From the IMG/VR virus record IMGVR_UViG_3300026484_000087, positions 124,001 through 188,000 of that record: a stretch of DNA of 64,000 bases; one strand, given 5' to 3'. Shown piece after piece: positions 10,275 to 19,900 of the stretch. The first letter of the stretch is position 1, and every line of letters begins with the position of its first letter. The stretch is from a virus. Position numbers and translations under genes: made by a program. The notes under the pieces are model-generated. The model saw only the letters and a list, made by a program, of their open reading frames with translations. It did not search any database and was not told where the DNA came from.

Positions 10275-10672
10275 GATTATATTCCTTTTCATTATATTAA
10301 TATTTTCAATTAAATCACAGTAGTATAACCTTTATTTAAATAAAAAATAAAAAAGAGTACATTAGGTGAAATAAATACTTTTGGTTTATAAATAAAATAT
10401 AAACGGGTTCACTATGCGATTAATTCGTAGCTTTTCTCAATTGTAGTACAAATCCTTTTAAATAAGGAAGCCTATACTAAGACCAATGACTTTTTCATTG
10501 GAGGTAGGTAACTGTAGCGACGGTAGGAGATAGAGTGTGTACTATAATGAGTTATAGCTAATAGAAGAAAGAAAATATTAATTATATGTATAAGGGGGGC
10601 GTTAGCCCCTAATAATAGAAAAAAATATAATTTCTATCTTAGTTATATCAATGATAAAAAAATAAGGATAGA
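10275..10672. other. 398-bp intergenic region with structured-RNA character
   Basis: This divergent region lies between RNA polymerase beta and the M16 protease and holds no convincing ORF. The AT-rich 10300-10400 stretch may carry promoters. From about 10410 to 10610 the composition is less skewed and holds two clear hairpins: a 7-bp stem CCAATGA/TCATTGG at 10483-10501 and GGGGC-GTTA-GCCCC at 10595-10610. TCCTT/AAGGA at 10452-10467 could form a third stem. It could be a small non-coding RNA, a long leader of the protease gene, or both. It has no tRNA signature and no group I core sequence. Confidence 0.4.
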
Positions 10673-11986
10673 ATGATGAACAAAACATTTAAAAGAATAA
10701 AATCAGTTAATGGTAACTATAACTTTAATCTATTAGCTTTACCAGATACAAAAGCATTTAAGATAGAAGTGGTTTTTGATTATGGAGCTAACCTAGAAAG
10801 ACATTACTATAATAAATATGGTAAAAAGGTTTATGGTATAAGTCATTTAACAGAACACTTGTGTTTTAAATCTCCAGTAGGATACAGTAGTGATGCATTA
10901 TTGGCTGAACTTAAGAAAAAAGGTAATCGTAATGCTAGTACAGGCAGTACACATATTAATTATTTCTTTAAATCTATAATGGAGAACATGGAGTTTGGTA
11001 TAGATGCTGTTGTTAAAATAGCATTTAATGATTTTAGTAGAATTACCGATGAGGAATTTGAATCTGAAAAGAATGTTGTTATTTCTGAGGTAGGTAGATA
11101 TTGGGATGATAAGCAAACTATGTTTTCTTTAAATACTAAGAATACTTTATTAGGGTTAGATAAAGATGATAATATTCTTGGTAGTGTGGATATACTTAAA
11201 GAAGTAACTCTTGATGACTGTAAAAAAATAAGAGCATTAACATTACAAGAAGCTAAAGTATGGTTTAATATTACTTATGATCCTTTAGAACATGTTGATG
11301 AAGATGATATAATTGAATGCATAGAAAGAACATTAGATGATATTAACTTAGTAAAGCAAGACGTTAATATAGGTAGATATGAATATTATAAACCCTTAAA
11401 ATTAATAAAAGAACCGTTAACTATCCCATCTGAAGCAGATAGAACTATTATAAATATGATATTTGAAACGGATACGAATATATTTGTTAGAGGATTAATA
11501 AACAATTATATAGCTAGTCTTGCCAATGAAACATCTTTATATAATATTATAAGAGATAAACATGGACTTACATATGGTGTAACCTTTGGTAAAGATGATA
11601 TAATGAATATTGATCACACCAGACTAATTGTTGATGTTGAACCAGATAAGGTAGATCTTACATTAGAACTTATAGAGGAATCTATAGTTAAGAGTACAGA
11701 GAAGTTTACCAGAGAAATATTTAATGATCTTTTAGACAATAGACATCTAATGACTACTATGACTAGATGCGATCCAAGAACTTATGAGTATCTTTACGGT
11801 GTTGAAATAGACCATGAAGAGTTACTTAAACCGTTTGATGATGTTTTGGAAGATAATATTTCATCAATAGATGAGATTTTAGATATGAAATATCTTACGT
11901 ATGAGGCAGCTAAAGAATATCTCGTGGATTTATCTAATATTATTATAGATAAAACATATTCTGTGGTTATGAGTGAGAAAAAATAA
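10673..11986 (+). CDS. M16-family zinc metallopeptidase (inverzincin)
   Basis: A 437-residue protein starting at one of two adjacent ATGs (10673 or 10676) behind AAGGATAGA. It has the inverted zinc motif HxxEH as SHLTEH (H58, E61, H62) and a distal glutamate E139 in VVISEVGRYW. The H62-E139 distance of 77 residues equals that of E. coli pitrilysin as I remember it. The C-terminal half has IIRDKHGLTYGVTFG, matching the R...Y substrate-binding pair of the second M16 domain. Length and layout fit a complete M16B-type single chain of two domains, so it should be active. It sits alone rightward between polymerase genes. Targets are unknown; phage precursor processing or attack on host proteins are both possible. 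Confidence 0.85.
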   Translation: MMNKTFKRIKSVNGNYNFNLLALPDTKAFKIEVVFDYGANLERHYYNKYGKKVYGISHLTEHLCFKSPVGYSSDALLAELKKKGNRNASTGSTHINYFFKSIMENMEFGIDAVVKIAFNDFSRITDEEFESEKNVVISEVGRYWDDKQTMFSLNTKNTLLGLDKDDNILGSVDILKEVTLDDCKKIRALTLQEAKVWFNITYDPLEHVDEDDIIECIERTLDDINLVKQDVNIGRYEYYKPLKLIKEPLTIPSEADRTIINMIFETDTNIFVRGLINNYIASLANETSLYNIIRDKHGLTYGVTFGKDDIMNIDHTRLIVDVEPDKVDLTLELIEESIVKSTEKFTREIFNDLLDNRHLMTTMTRCDPRTYEYLYGVEIDHEELLKPFDDVLEDNISSIDEILDMKYLTYEAAKEYLVDLSNIIIDKTYSVVMSEKK

Positions 11987-11990
11987 AAAA

Positions 11991-12026
11991 AAGTATATAG
12001 TATAGCGAGAGCTATACTATATACTT
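11991..12026. terminator. Bidirectional terminator hairpin
   Basis: A 16-bp perfect stem with a GAGA loop lies between convergent genes. Read leftward it is followed by a run of T bases (the A run at 11980-11990), giving a classical intrinsic terminator. It also ends the rightward M16 transcript. It overlaps the stop codon of the leftward gene. Confidence 0.8.
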
Positions 12027-12558
12027 AACATATGCCAAGTAAAGTATTTAACTCTACCTCGTTTGATTCCACACTTACAATATAATGTAATTGTCTTGGG
12101 TTAACATCTTTATTTTCCTCATAGAACTTAACTATAGCCTTATGCAAATCAGTTGTACCTTTTAGCTCATCTAAACTATTAGTATAATCATTCTGCTCAC
12201 CAGTTAAGGGTAGTTGTCTATACTTTTTAGTATATGCACAATCATCTACAATATTTACTACATTTGTTTCCCCTCTACGCATAACTTTGCCCTTTTCGGT
12301 AGTCATCTTATGCCAATCAGGTCCCTGAATCTTAACATTAGTTAAAGTTTCCATTTCTGAATTGTCCAATTTAAAAGGTTTCTTACTTTCAACGATAGCA
12401 ACAATTAAGTCATAATCTATGTTCTTATGTAATCTGATCATAGAATTATCAGATAGTTTAGAAGCTATTTCTTCACTATCGATATTTTCTAAAGGATAAC
12501 CATTAAAATTAATACCTAAGTTTTCATGATGTATAATTAGTTCTTTTAGTCCTGCCAT
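12025..12558 (-). CDS. Hypothetical protein
   Basis: A 177-residue protein of unknown family, start ATG 12558 behind GGAGTAAAGT. It is acidic and soluble, with no membrane segment or recognisable catalytic motif; KGKVMRRGETNVVNIVDD and YTKKYRQLPLTGEQ are its most distinctive stretches. It follows the 143-residue gene by 3 bases and is last in a leftward operon that begins at the promoter near 14505. Its stop codon lies inside the terminator hairpin. Confidence 0.65.
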   Translation of the reverse strand: MAGLKELIIHHENLGINFNGYPLENIDSEEIASKLSDNSMIRLHKNIDYDLIVAIVESKKPFKLDNSEMETLTNVKIQGPDWHKMTTEKGKVMRRGETNVVNIVDDCAYTKKYRQLPLTGEQNDYTNSLDELKGTTDLHKAIVKFYEENKDVNPRQLHYIVSVESNEVELNTLLGIC

Positions 12559-12561
12559 ACT

Positions 12562-12993
12562 TTACTCCTCATCTTCGCAATTATAACCTTCATTTACAAT
12601 ATGAAATTTCATATTACCATCAGCAACACCCCATTCTTCATTGATAGGTCTGCTATCGGTACAACCTGCATCAATGGTTCTGTATTGATTATATAATCCA
12701 AACTCATGATAGTATTTATTATTATCCTTATCTACAAGTATTACTCCTGTTTCTAATACTTCTGCCATTTCATCCGCATCTTTTAAAATTATTTCATCTT
12801 TAACTTCCATCTCTTTTACAGTATTATAGATATTACTGTCCTTAGGTAAATAGTCTAAGATAATATCTTTTTCTAAAGCTACTATTTCAGGATTTGTTCT
12901 CATTACATATTCTTCAACCAGTTCAGAATCATGATACTCTGCATTATTATATCTTTCTAAGATATCCATTTTTAAATCTTCTCTAACACTCAT
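12562..12993 (-). CDS. Acidic hypothetical protein
   Basis: A 143-residue, strongly acidic protein of unknown function, start ATG 12993 behind AAAGGATTAAA. The first 80 residues are helical and Glu/Asp-rich. The second half has HEFGLYNQYRTIDAGCTD and GYNCEDEE, giving two cysteines. Its acidity could mimic nucleic acid, but there is no direct support for that. It belongs to the leftward small-gene operon downstream of the deoxyribosyltransferase-like gene. Confidence 0.6.
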   Translation of the reverse strand: MSVREDLKMDILERYNNAEYHDSELVEEYVMRTNPEIVALEKDIILDYLPKDSNIYNTVKEMEVKDEIILKDADEMAEVLETGVILVDKDNNKYYHEFGLYNQYRTIDAGCTDSRPINEEWGVADGNMKFHIVNEGYNCEDEE

Positions 12994-13026
12994 TTTAATC
13001 CTTTATATATACATGATTGAGAATCC

Positions 13027-13515
13027 TCAGTCTGTTCTCCAATTAGTTATGAAAGATGAAAACATTCCACCATTTGCTACAATGATATCCAACATACGTT
13101 TTATTTCAATAACAATTGTACATTTTTTCATTATATCCTTTCTATAGCCAATTGAATAATCTGTTACAATAGTATCCTGCATTAATGCTTGATTGTATAT
13201 TGGAGCCTGTACGGACGCTGCATGTACGTACAATTCAAATGGTGTTGCTTTACATACGTCTATTAAGAATCTTTCACCACCATTGCCATTTTTATCTTTC
13301 TTATATTCTTCCTTTAATTTATAGTTATTGTCAAAGATTCTACTTAATTTATTATCAGAAGCAATAAAATCTTTAACTTCCTCTAGATCTATAAAATCAA
13401 CTACAGTTCTACCACAACAATTGCATTTAATAAATGATTCAGTACTAATAGGGTTATTGATGCCCTCTTCACTTATATCATCACTACAACATACTGGACA
13501 TACTAAATATTTCAT
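13027..13515 (-). CDS. Zinc-ribbon-like hypothetical protein
   Basis: A 162-residue protein with two Cys pairs near the N-terminus: CPVCC at residues 6-10 and CNCCGR about 22 residues later, a typical four-cysteine zinc ribbon. The remainder is mixed alpha/beta without a recognised domain. Start ATG 13515 uses AAGGAA inside the end of the 18-codon ORF just upstream, so translation of the two may be coupled. Zinc ribbons of this kind usually bind nucleic acid or protein partners; the actual role is unknown. Confidence 0.65.
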   Translation of the reverse strand: MKYLVCPVCCSDDISEEGINNPISTESFIKCNCCGRTVVDFIDLEEVKDFIASDNKLSRIFDNNYKLKEEYKKDKNGNGGERFLIDVCKATPFELYVHAASVQAPIYNQALMQDTIVTDYSIGYRKDIMKKCTIVIEIKRMLDIIVANGGMFSSFITNWRTD

Positions 13516-13517
13516 GT

Positions 13518-13574
13518 TTATTTCCTTGCTTTTGCTAATTTTTTCTTAAACTTACGTTTACCAATAAGTCCCAT
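13518..13574 (-). CDS. Putative 18-residue basic micropeptide
   Basis: A very short ORF (MGLIGKRKFKKKLAKARK) starting at ATG 13574 with AGGAGA 8 bases upstream. It ends 2 bases before the start of the zinc-ribbon gene. Half of its residues are Lys or Arg. It may be a real basic peptide or a leader that couples translation to the next gene. Too short for any composition test. Confidence 0.4.
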   Translation of the reverse strand: MGLIGKRKFKKKLAKARK

Positions 13575-13579
13575 TATAA

Positions 13580-13939
13580 CTACTCTCCTTTTTCAATAGA
13601 CAAATTCTTTTTTGATTTTGTAGTAGGTCCCTTTTTAGAAAACATATATAAATTAGGTTTTGATCTTAGTGTTCTAATTTCACTTTTAGTATACCATACT
13701 GTATTGTAAAAATAACTCCAATTCATTTCTACCCACTTTATTTTCTTCTTAGTACTATAACCGCCTAATAAACCTTTCTTTTTACTTAGTTTAATTGGAA
13801 CTATCTTAGAGTCAATCTGATATAATGTTTTACCGTTTAGTAAACGTTTAAGATTCTTAAAAATTCTTTCATTTTCAGTTAAGACGGATGGTACTCTAAC
13901 TGCTGATCTATCTATCTCTGTTATAAGTATCTTAGACAT
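13580..13939 (-). CDS. Basic hypothetical protein
   Basis: A 119-residue, strongly basic protein (Lys-rich KKKGLLGGYSTKKKIKW and TKSKKNLS). Its start overlaps the stop of the deoxyribosyltransferase-like gene in a TAATG arrangement, so the two are translationally coupled. It has aromatic-rich NWSYFYNTVWYTK and no membrane span. Charge suggests nucleic-acid or ribosome contact, but no family is recognised. Confidence 0.6.
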   Translation of the reverse strand: MSKILITEIDRSAVRVPSVLTENERIFKNLKRLLNGKTLYQIDSKIVPIKLSKKKGLLGGYSTKKKIKWVEMNWSYFYNTVWYTKSEIRTLRSKPNLYMFSKKGPTTKSKKNLSIEKGE

Positions 13940-14481
13940 TACGAACTCAATCCATCATGACTATCATAAACTATATCTTTAAATTCTGGATCAGTTGCTA
14001 TCTGTACGTGTCGATCATCTTCAATCTGACATGGTTCTAATTCTATTTTAATCTTGCTATCAGAATTAATTTCATTATCCAATTTAAGAATGTCTAATTG
14101 TACAAGCAATGCTTCAGTATTCTTAACGTACGTTATGTCATCACCATGTATGAACATACTGGTGTTTTTAACATCATGACCTAATACAAAGATCTTCTTC
14201 AACTTACCTTGTCTTAATCTTGCAGTAGCATATCCTAATTCATAGAACATCCCAACGCCTCTAATGTCGTTATAGAACATAATAAATACATCACTATTAT
14301 CGATGGCTTCAATATCTTCCATAGCTTGTTTCTTACAAACTTCAGCATGTTCGCTAAATGGTTTACAGCCTAAATGTTTAGTCCAATCAATACTGCATTC
14401 ATGACCATTCTCTTCTAATGTTTCTTTCAAGACATGAAATACTGATGTGTCCTGAAACTTAGTTGCTAAATAAAACTTCAT
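13939..14481 (-). CDS. Nucleoside 2-deoxyribosyltransferase-like protein
   Basis: A 180-residue protein beginning MKFYLATKF, with IDNSDVFIMFYNDIRGVGMF and then YELGYATARLRQGKLKKIFVLG. That is the layout of the nucleoside 2-deoxyribosyltransferase / DUF4406 fold: an Asp-containing strand, a Gly loop, the ELGYA helix carrying the catalytic Glu, and a following strand. Family members cleave or transfer the base of deoxynucleosides, so a role in nucleotide salvage or host DNA breakdown is likely. Some relatives are inactive or act on other nucleotides. It is the first gene of a leftward operon behind a promoter-hairpin element at 14505-14537. Confidence 0.7.
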   Translation of the reverse strand: MKFYLATKFQDTSVFHVLKETLEENGHECSIDWTKHLGCKPFSEHAEVCKKQAMEDIEAIDNSDVFIMFYNDIRGVGMFYELGYATARLRQGKLKKIFVLGHDVKNTSMFIHGDDITYVKNTEALLVQLDILKLDNEINSDSKIKIELEPCQIEDDRHVQIATDPEFKDIVYDSHDGLSS

Positions 14482-14504
14482 CTTCTTTTCCTTAAATGTT
14501 ATTT

Positions 14505-14537
14505 GATACTACCAAGTATCTAATTAAATAATATATA
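14505..14537 (-). promoter_or_regulatory. Leftward promoter with 5' GATAC hairpin
   Basis: Read leftward: TATATATTATTTAATTA followed at once by GATACTTGGTAGTATC, a 5- to 6-bp hairpin, then the leader of the deoxyribosyltransferase-like gene. The same arrangement recurs at 34189, 43516 and 51333. The AT-rich block looks like a promoter core and the hairpin would lie at or near the 5' end of the transcript. Confidence 0.65.
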
Positions 14538-14559
14538 ATTAAATAAAAATAGAAAGTCA

Positions 14560-14579
14560 GTAAGGAAATTAATCCTTAC
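14560..14579 (-). terminator. Terminator after RNA polymerase beta'
   Basis: A 7-bp stem GTAAGGA/TCCTTAC overlaps the beta' stop codon. Read leftward it is followed by a T-rich stretch (CTTTCTATTTTTATTT), consistent with an intrinsic terminator. Confidence 0.6.
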
Positions 14580-16858
14580 CAACTTAATGTCTTTGTAACC
14601 ACATCAATAACTGTATTACTACATGAATATGTTAAGGTACCCTCTGGGGTTATATAGAAACTTCTTTTACCTAGAGCTTCATTTATTTCCTTTATAGATT
14701 CTTCTGTATATAAAACAGTATAACTACATTTATCTCCATCAACGTTGCCTTCACATAGGTCGTTACTCTATGCAGTTCTCTTATGAACTTCCCCAGCTTC
14801 CACTGGGAGACGAGACTATATCATGTTCTTCTGACACCATATCAGTAAGAACCAAACCACTTCGATTTAAGCACTAGGTACGTGCACCCACTTGGGCCCT
14901 ACTCCCCGCTACAGGATAGTCGTTGAACATTACCCATATTATATATATATATATAGTAACTTAGGGTCTTAGCTGCTAAAGGGAACCTTAGGTTCCACGG
15001 TTGCCTATTATACTATTATAGTGCTGATATTTATAAACGTTTAGTTGGTTACTCTAAACTGAAATATCGAGGCTATATTAATATTGATCACTTAAGATCA
15101 TCCATACAAGATACATTATTATATCCCAGTAGTTTTGCAACTACTCTTGTTAAACCGTCATAGACTAGTTTCCTGTCTATTGTGGTGGTACAGCTTTAAG
15201 GTTTTCCAGCAATTCAATTTGTTATTCGACATGCTTCTCAGCATGAAGGATCAATTTATTTTTTAACTTAAATTTAACAACATCTTTTGGCCTTTTCTAT
15301 AAAGGCGTTAGTTTTTGTTGTTTTTATTTTAAATCCTATTAGTTTATATGTATAATTAATATATGTTTACTATCTATTTCATCCTAATAGTACCAGTAAA
15401 AAAAAATTAATCTGCTCCTAATCTATCCAGTTTTGAAAAATGGGGACTTAAGGAATTGAAATATGCCTCCGTTAATATAGGATACTCATATACTTTATCT
15501 TCTTCCTCCCAATCAAAACCAAGGATACTAACTGTTCTGGCTTTAACTGTCGTTTTAAGATAAGGTATGCTTGGATATATACCACCTAAACCAGCAACGG
15601 GGTATCTAGTTAAGAAACCAGGATATTTTTTAACATCTTTATATATTGCTAGATATATAAGCTCAGCATATGTTATTGGTCTAAGGTATCTTTTATCTAC
15701 ATCGTCTGGTATATCTAAAGTATTCTTTATAAGTTTTACTTTTTTACCATCATCATAGATAAGGGCAAGATAATAACCCTCAACTTCTATAGGTTCAGAT
15801 CTAAGTTCATCTTGTGCTAATTTATTTATAACACTATTAAGACCTTCATCAGATGTCCACATATCCTTAGTTTTTGGTTTTATATCAACGTTAACAGTTG
15901 TTAAGGTTTTCTTATCAACTAATCTGGCAGTATTGCTATGGATATCAAATACGTCACCAAGTATCTTTAAATTTAATTGGTACTTAGTTATAGGGTTAAT
16001 AGCCTTAGAATATTGGTATAAACCTATAACGGTATTATTAAAAGATATTCTATTCTCACTGTTAGTTAAATCATGTATTACCGATGGTATTGGCGTAATT
16101 ACATTTCTAGTAGAATCTCTTATTGCCCTTTTAGTCCATTTGTTCTGTATGAACTTTTTCTTTCCATCCATCAAAGATATAAAATGATCATATATTTCAG
16201 TTATGATAGTTTGTATTCTAAATCTTATAGGATCTAATATCGTAGCATCATTAGATGATGTAGATATATTCTCAAGAGCATTTGTTGTAGTTAGTAGCTT
16301 TCTATAGATAGCGTTAACTTCATCTTCACTTGGTTTACCTGCATCATCTACTATATAATCTCTCAAACCAGCTGGAAGTACTAAAAATCTATCTATTAAA
16401 ATATCTTGACTTTTATATTTCTTAATAAGTTTAATTTTAAATTCCCTAGCATCACTATTTCTAGTTTCTAATTTAAGTTTATCATATTTAGACATAAAGA
16501 ATTCAAAACCTGTTTCACCGTCATTAGCATTTGAGAGAACAAAATCAGAACTTTTACTATCCCACTTGGCAAAAGCTTTGCCTGACATAATGTCTGAGTA
16601 TAGTTTTTTTAAGCTAGCTATATGTTTATATATTAAAGGGTGTAATACTTTTATATGTAAATTTACATAACCGAATCTTTTATTTCTTTCTTCACTTCCA
16701 ACTCTACCAAATATTTCAGTAGAGAATAATCCATCTGGATTGAAGTTTTTACTAGATGATTCGAAGATGCTAAGATCTTTAACTTCACCTATCATTTTTA
16801 TTTGGTCTCTATTAAGTATTAATAAATCTATATTAAAAGGTTCCATTTTTTCTAACAT
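14576..16858 (-). CDS. Virion RNA polymerase beta', N-terminal part (phiKZ gp180-like), split by a group I intron
   Basis: Two exons: 16858-15409 and 14742-14576, giving 538 residues. Exon 1 (start ATG 16858 behind AAAGGA) has the beta' opening GLFSTEIFGRVG and LHIKVLHPLIYKHI, and ends LDRLGAD. Exon 2 encodes 55 residues starting in the same motif. Joining after T15409 reads GADFDGDK, the universal DFDGD loop whose three aspartates hold the catalytic magnesium. Without splicing the protein stops one codon before the FDGD block. Position between polymerase beta and the lysozyme-bearing tail gene matches the phiKZ order gp178-gp180-gp181, so this is probably the virion enzyme. The C-terminal beta' part (gp80-like) is not in the window. 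Confidence 0.9.
14743..15408 (-). ncRNA. Group I self-splicing intron in the RNA polymerase beta' gene
   Basis: 666 nt. Read leftward it has the landmarks of phage IA-type introns: a P4-P5 region AATTGCTGGAAAACC with CTTAAAGC, the P7 strand GTTCAACGACTATC, GGGGAGTAGGGCCCAAGTG after it, the returning strand GATATAGTCTCGTC, and an end AACGACCTATGTGAAGGC. These resemble the T4 td intron closely. The last base is G (14743) and the upstream exon ends in U (15409). GATTT about 75 nt into the intron can pair with exon AGATT, placing a G opposite that U, and adjacent CTATTAG/CTAATAG extends the helix. No homing-endonuclease ORF lies inside. Confidence 0.93.
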
Positions 16859-16933
16859 CGCTTTTCCTTTGATAAATATTTTGAATGTTCAATTAAACTA
16901 CAAGAGTATAATAAATTATATAAAGGATAAACT

Positions 16934-19900
16934 ATGGCTGATGATACAGAAATCGACTTAGATGACGATATAGGATTAGATGACGATGATATGGATTTCG
17001 GTTTCGAGGATCCTTTTTCTGAGCCCCCTCCTCCTAAGGATACTAGAGAAGCTGTTAGTAGAAGCATAAGTAAAGTTGGTAGTAGCTTCATGGATGAATT
17101 TACCGATGATAAAGTTGAAGTTGCTTCTGAAATGGTTAAAGCAAGTATTCCTAAAAGATTATCTACAGAAGCTAGCGGGTATGGATCAGTTGTAGACTCT
17201 TTTAAAAAGGATTTAAATACATCTGGTACAGAGATAAAGAATGCTGCTATACCTATGATAAAAGCAGTAGAATCATTTGTTCCAGAAGGAGGTCGTTTAG
17301 AATCGTTTATGAACCTAGCTAAAGAAAAGTTAGGTATGAATGAAGAAGAACGTACAAGTGAAGATATTGCAGCTGATGCAGCTGCTAGGGCTGCTGGTTC
17401 GGTAGCAGAAGTACTTGGAGAATTTCAGGATAAAGAAACGGCTAAGGATGCTATCAATTCCGTAATACAAAATAAGAAAGATCTTTCTAATATAGAACTA
17501 CAAGCTGGAATGGCCGGGCATCTTGAAGCAATGTCTAATTTTAACATAGATGTAACTAATGCATATTATAGAAAATCTTTAGAGTTACAATATAGACATT
17601 TATTTACTGCTAATGAGCAATTGGATATAACTAAACAAGGTTTTGAAACATTTAAGAACCAATTAGAATCTATTGTTGCTAATAGTGCTTTACCGGATTT
17701 AGTTAAAACTAAAAATTCTGAGTTTATGAAGCACAGACTATTAGAAAGAGCTGGAGAGAGTCTATTTGCTAGAACAGGGGTATTTGATAGTCTTAAAAAG
17801 AAATTAAGTGCTGAAGTACAAGGTGTAACTAGTATCATAGCTAATGGTATGACCGGTTTAGGTGATGCTGCAGATATGGTTAAATCTACTGCCGAAATGT
17901 CTGAGATGGCTGGGGGTAAAGAGGGCATGCTTGGTAGCCTTATGGCTGGTGGAGTTAAGGGCTTTGTTGGTAATAAGATAGGCGACATATTCGGTAAAAC
18001 TGCTATAGGCAAAAAAGGTATAGATTTAGTTAAAGATTTAACTATGGATATGTCCGGTACTTTTGACAATTTAGCAGAAAATAGAGAAGACGGATTGCTT
18101 AAGAATATATTTAGTGGTCTAAGTAGCTTTACATCTAATGAAGATGAAGAGCGTTCGTTTGGTATAAATAAAATAGATAGAGATGGAGTTGCATTATTTG
18201 ATGGTAAAGTACATACGTCTATAACTAAAATAATACCATCTTTATTATCTAAGATACTTAAAGAAGTAAGTTCTAGTAGATCAGGTAATGAGGAAGAAGA
18301 ACTTAGATTTGATTATGATACAGGTTCTTTTAAAACAAAATCAGATATATCTGATAACTTAACAACAAAGCTGGATAATAAGCTTTTGGATTCTGGTACA
18401 ACATTTAGTATCGATAGAATATTAAACGATATAGATAAAGAAATAAAACTTAATCTATCTGAAGAAGAATTAGCAGACATTAAAGAAAATATTTTAATGT
18501 ATACTATAAATGGTAAATCTTTAAATCCTAAAACTCTAGAGAAAAATGGTTTTTACGACGATCTTAATCCAGAGTTGGCAGATAAATTCAAAACAGCTAT
18601 AGATAAATACCTAAATGTTGAGGACGATAAATTAAGAGATACTAGGGTTAGTTTCCTTAATAAAGAATTAAATAACATTAAAACAAATGCTCCAAGTCCA
18701 CAAGATATACTTGAAAGCTATGATTCATCTGGAAGTATGGATGTTCTGGTAGATAAAGGCTTTGTTAAACTTGATGAGAAAACAGGTGACTATAAATTAG
18801 ATAAGGATAATTATAGAGAGTTACTTGGTAAGTCTGTTAGAAACATTAAGGATAAAGAAGAAGTAAAAGATAAAGAGTATAAATCTTTTGCTGAAAAGTT
18901 ACTAGCTGATAAAATGAAGAAAGCTGGAATATCTAAGGACGAAGAATCTGTTACAAATGAACCATCTAGTAATACAGGTAAGTTCTTTAAGGGTATTGCC
19001 ACAAGTGTAAAAGGGTTTAGTACAAATCTTGAACAAAATGCTATAGATCTAGTAGATGGCAAAAAAGATATAAGTGGTAAAATATCTGAATTAGGTAAGG
19101 GTACAAAAGAGTACATCACTGGCAAAAAAGATTTATCAAATCTTAGTTTTAGTACAGAAGCCAGCGATGACTTTAATCCATTAGCACCTATAAAAGTTAA
19201 GAGGTCTTTACTTACCGATTTTAAAACTGGTAAGGATTTTGTTAGTGGAATACATTCTATATCTGATGTTAAAAATATACTGGAATCTACTGATAAATAT
19301 AAAACAATAGAAAGTAAAATAAAAGCTGTTAAGAAATTGGCAGAAGAATCGGAAAATCCTAAAGAGTTTGTAGAATCTTTTAGGAAAACTGATGAATATA
19401 AAAAACTATCAACTAGCGGTAAAGCAGCGATAGATAAAGTTAGTGGTACTATAAGTACTGTTGGAAAAGCCATTAAGGAAGATGTAGAAAATACAAAAAC
19501 TTTTAAAACAGCTGAAACGGCAGTTACTAGAGGTAAGAAATTAGCATCTGATGTTGTTAATAGTAAGCCAATTAAAAAGATAACTGAATCTAAGATAGTT
19601 ACAAATGCTATTGAAGACTTAGATGGAATAAAAACTAAAGTTACTAATTTAGCTAATCTATCAGATATGTCTACAGTTGTAGAAGAGTTATGGGTAAAAG
19701 TTGAAAGTAAAATAGAAGAGCTAGAAGCATTAGATAAAAATGATGTTATAAATAAAAGAATAGAAGCTCTTAGAAATTTATCTTCAGATATAGAAAAATT
19801 TGAAGTAGATGAAAATAATATAAATGAAAGTAGAAAAACAGTATTAGGTTTTATAAGTACTTTAAGTAAATTACTATCAACAGCTATTGCCACGGATGTT

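Noticed and set aside
14486-15406. tRNA gene or pseudogene in the region interrupting beta'
   Set aside because: The folding landmarks match a group I intron; no cloverleaf or T-loop sequence is present.
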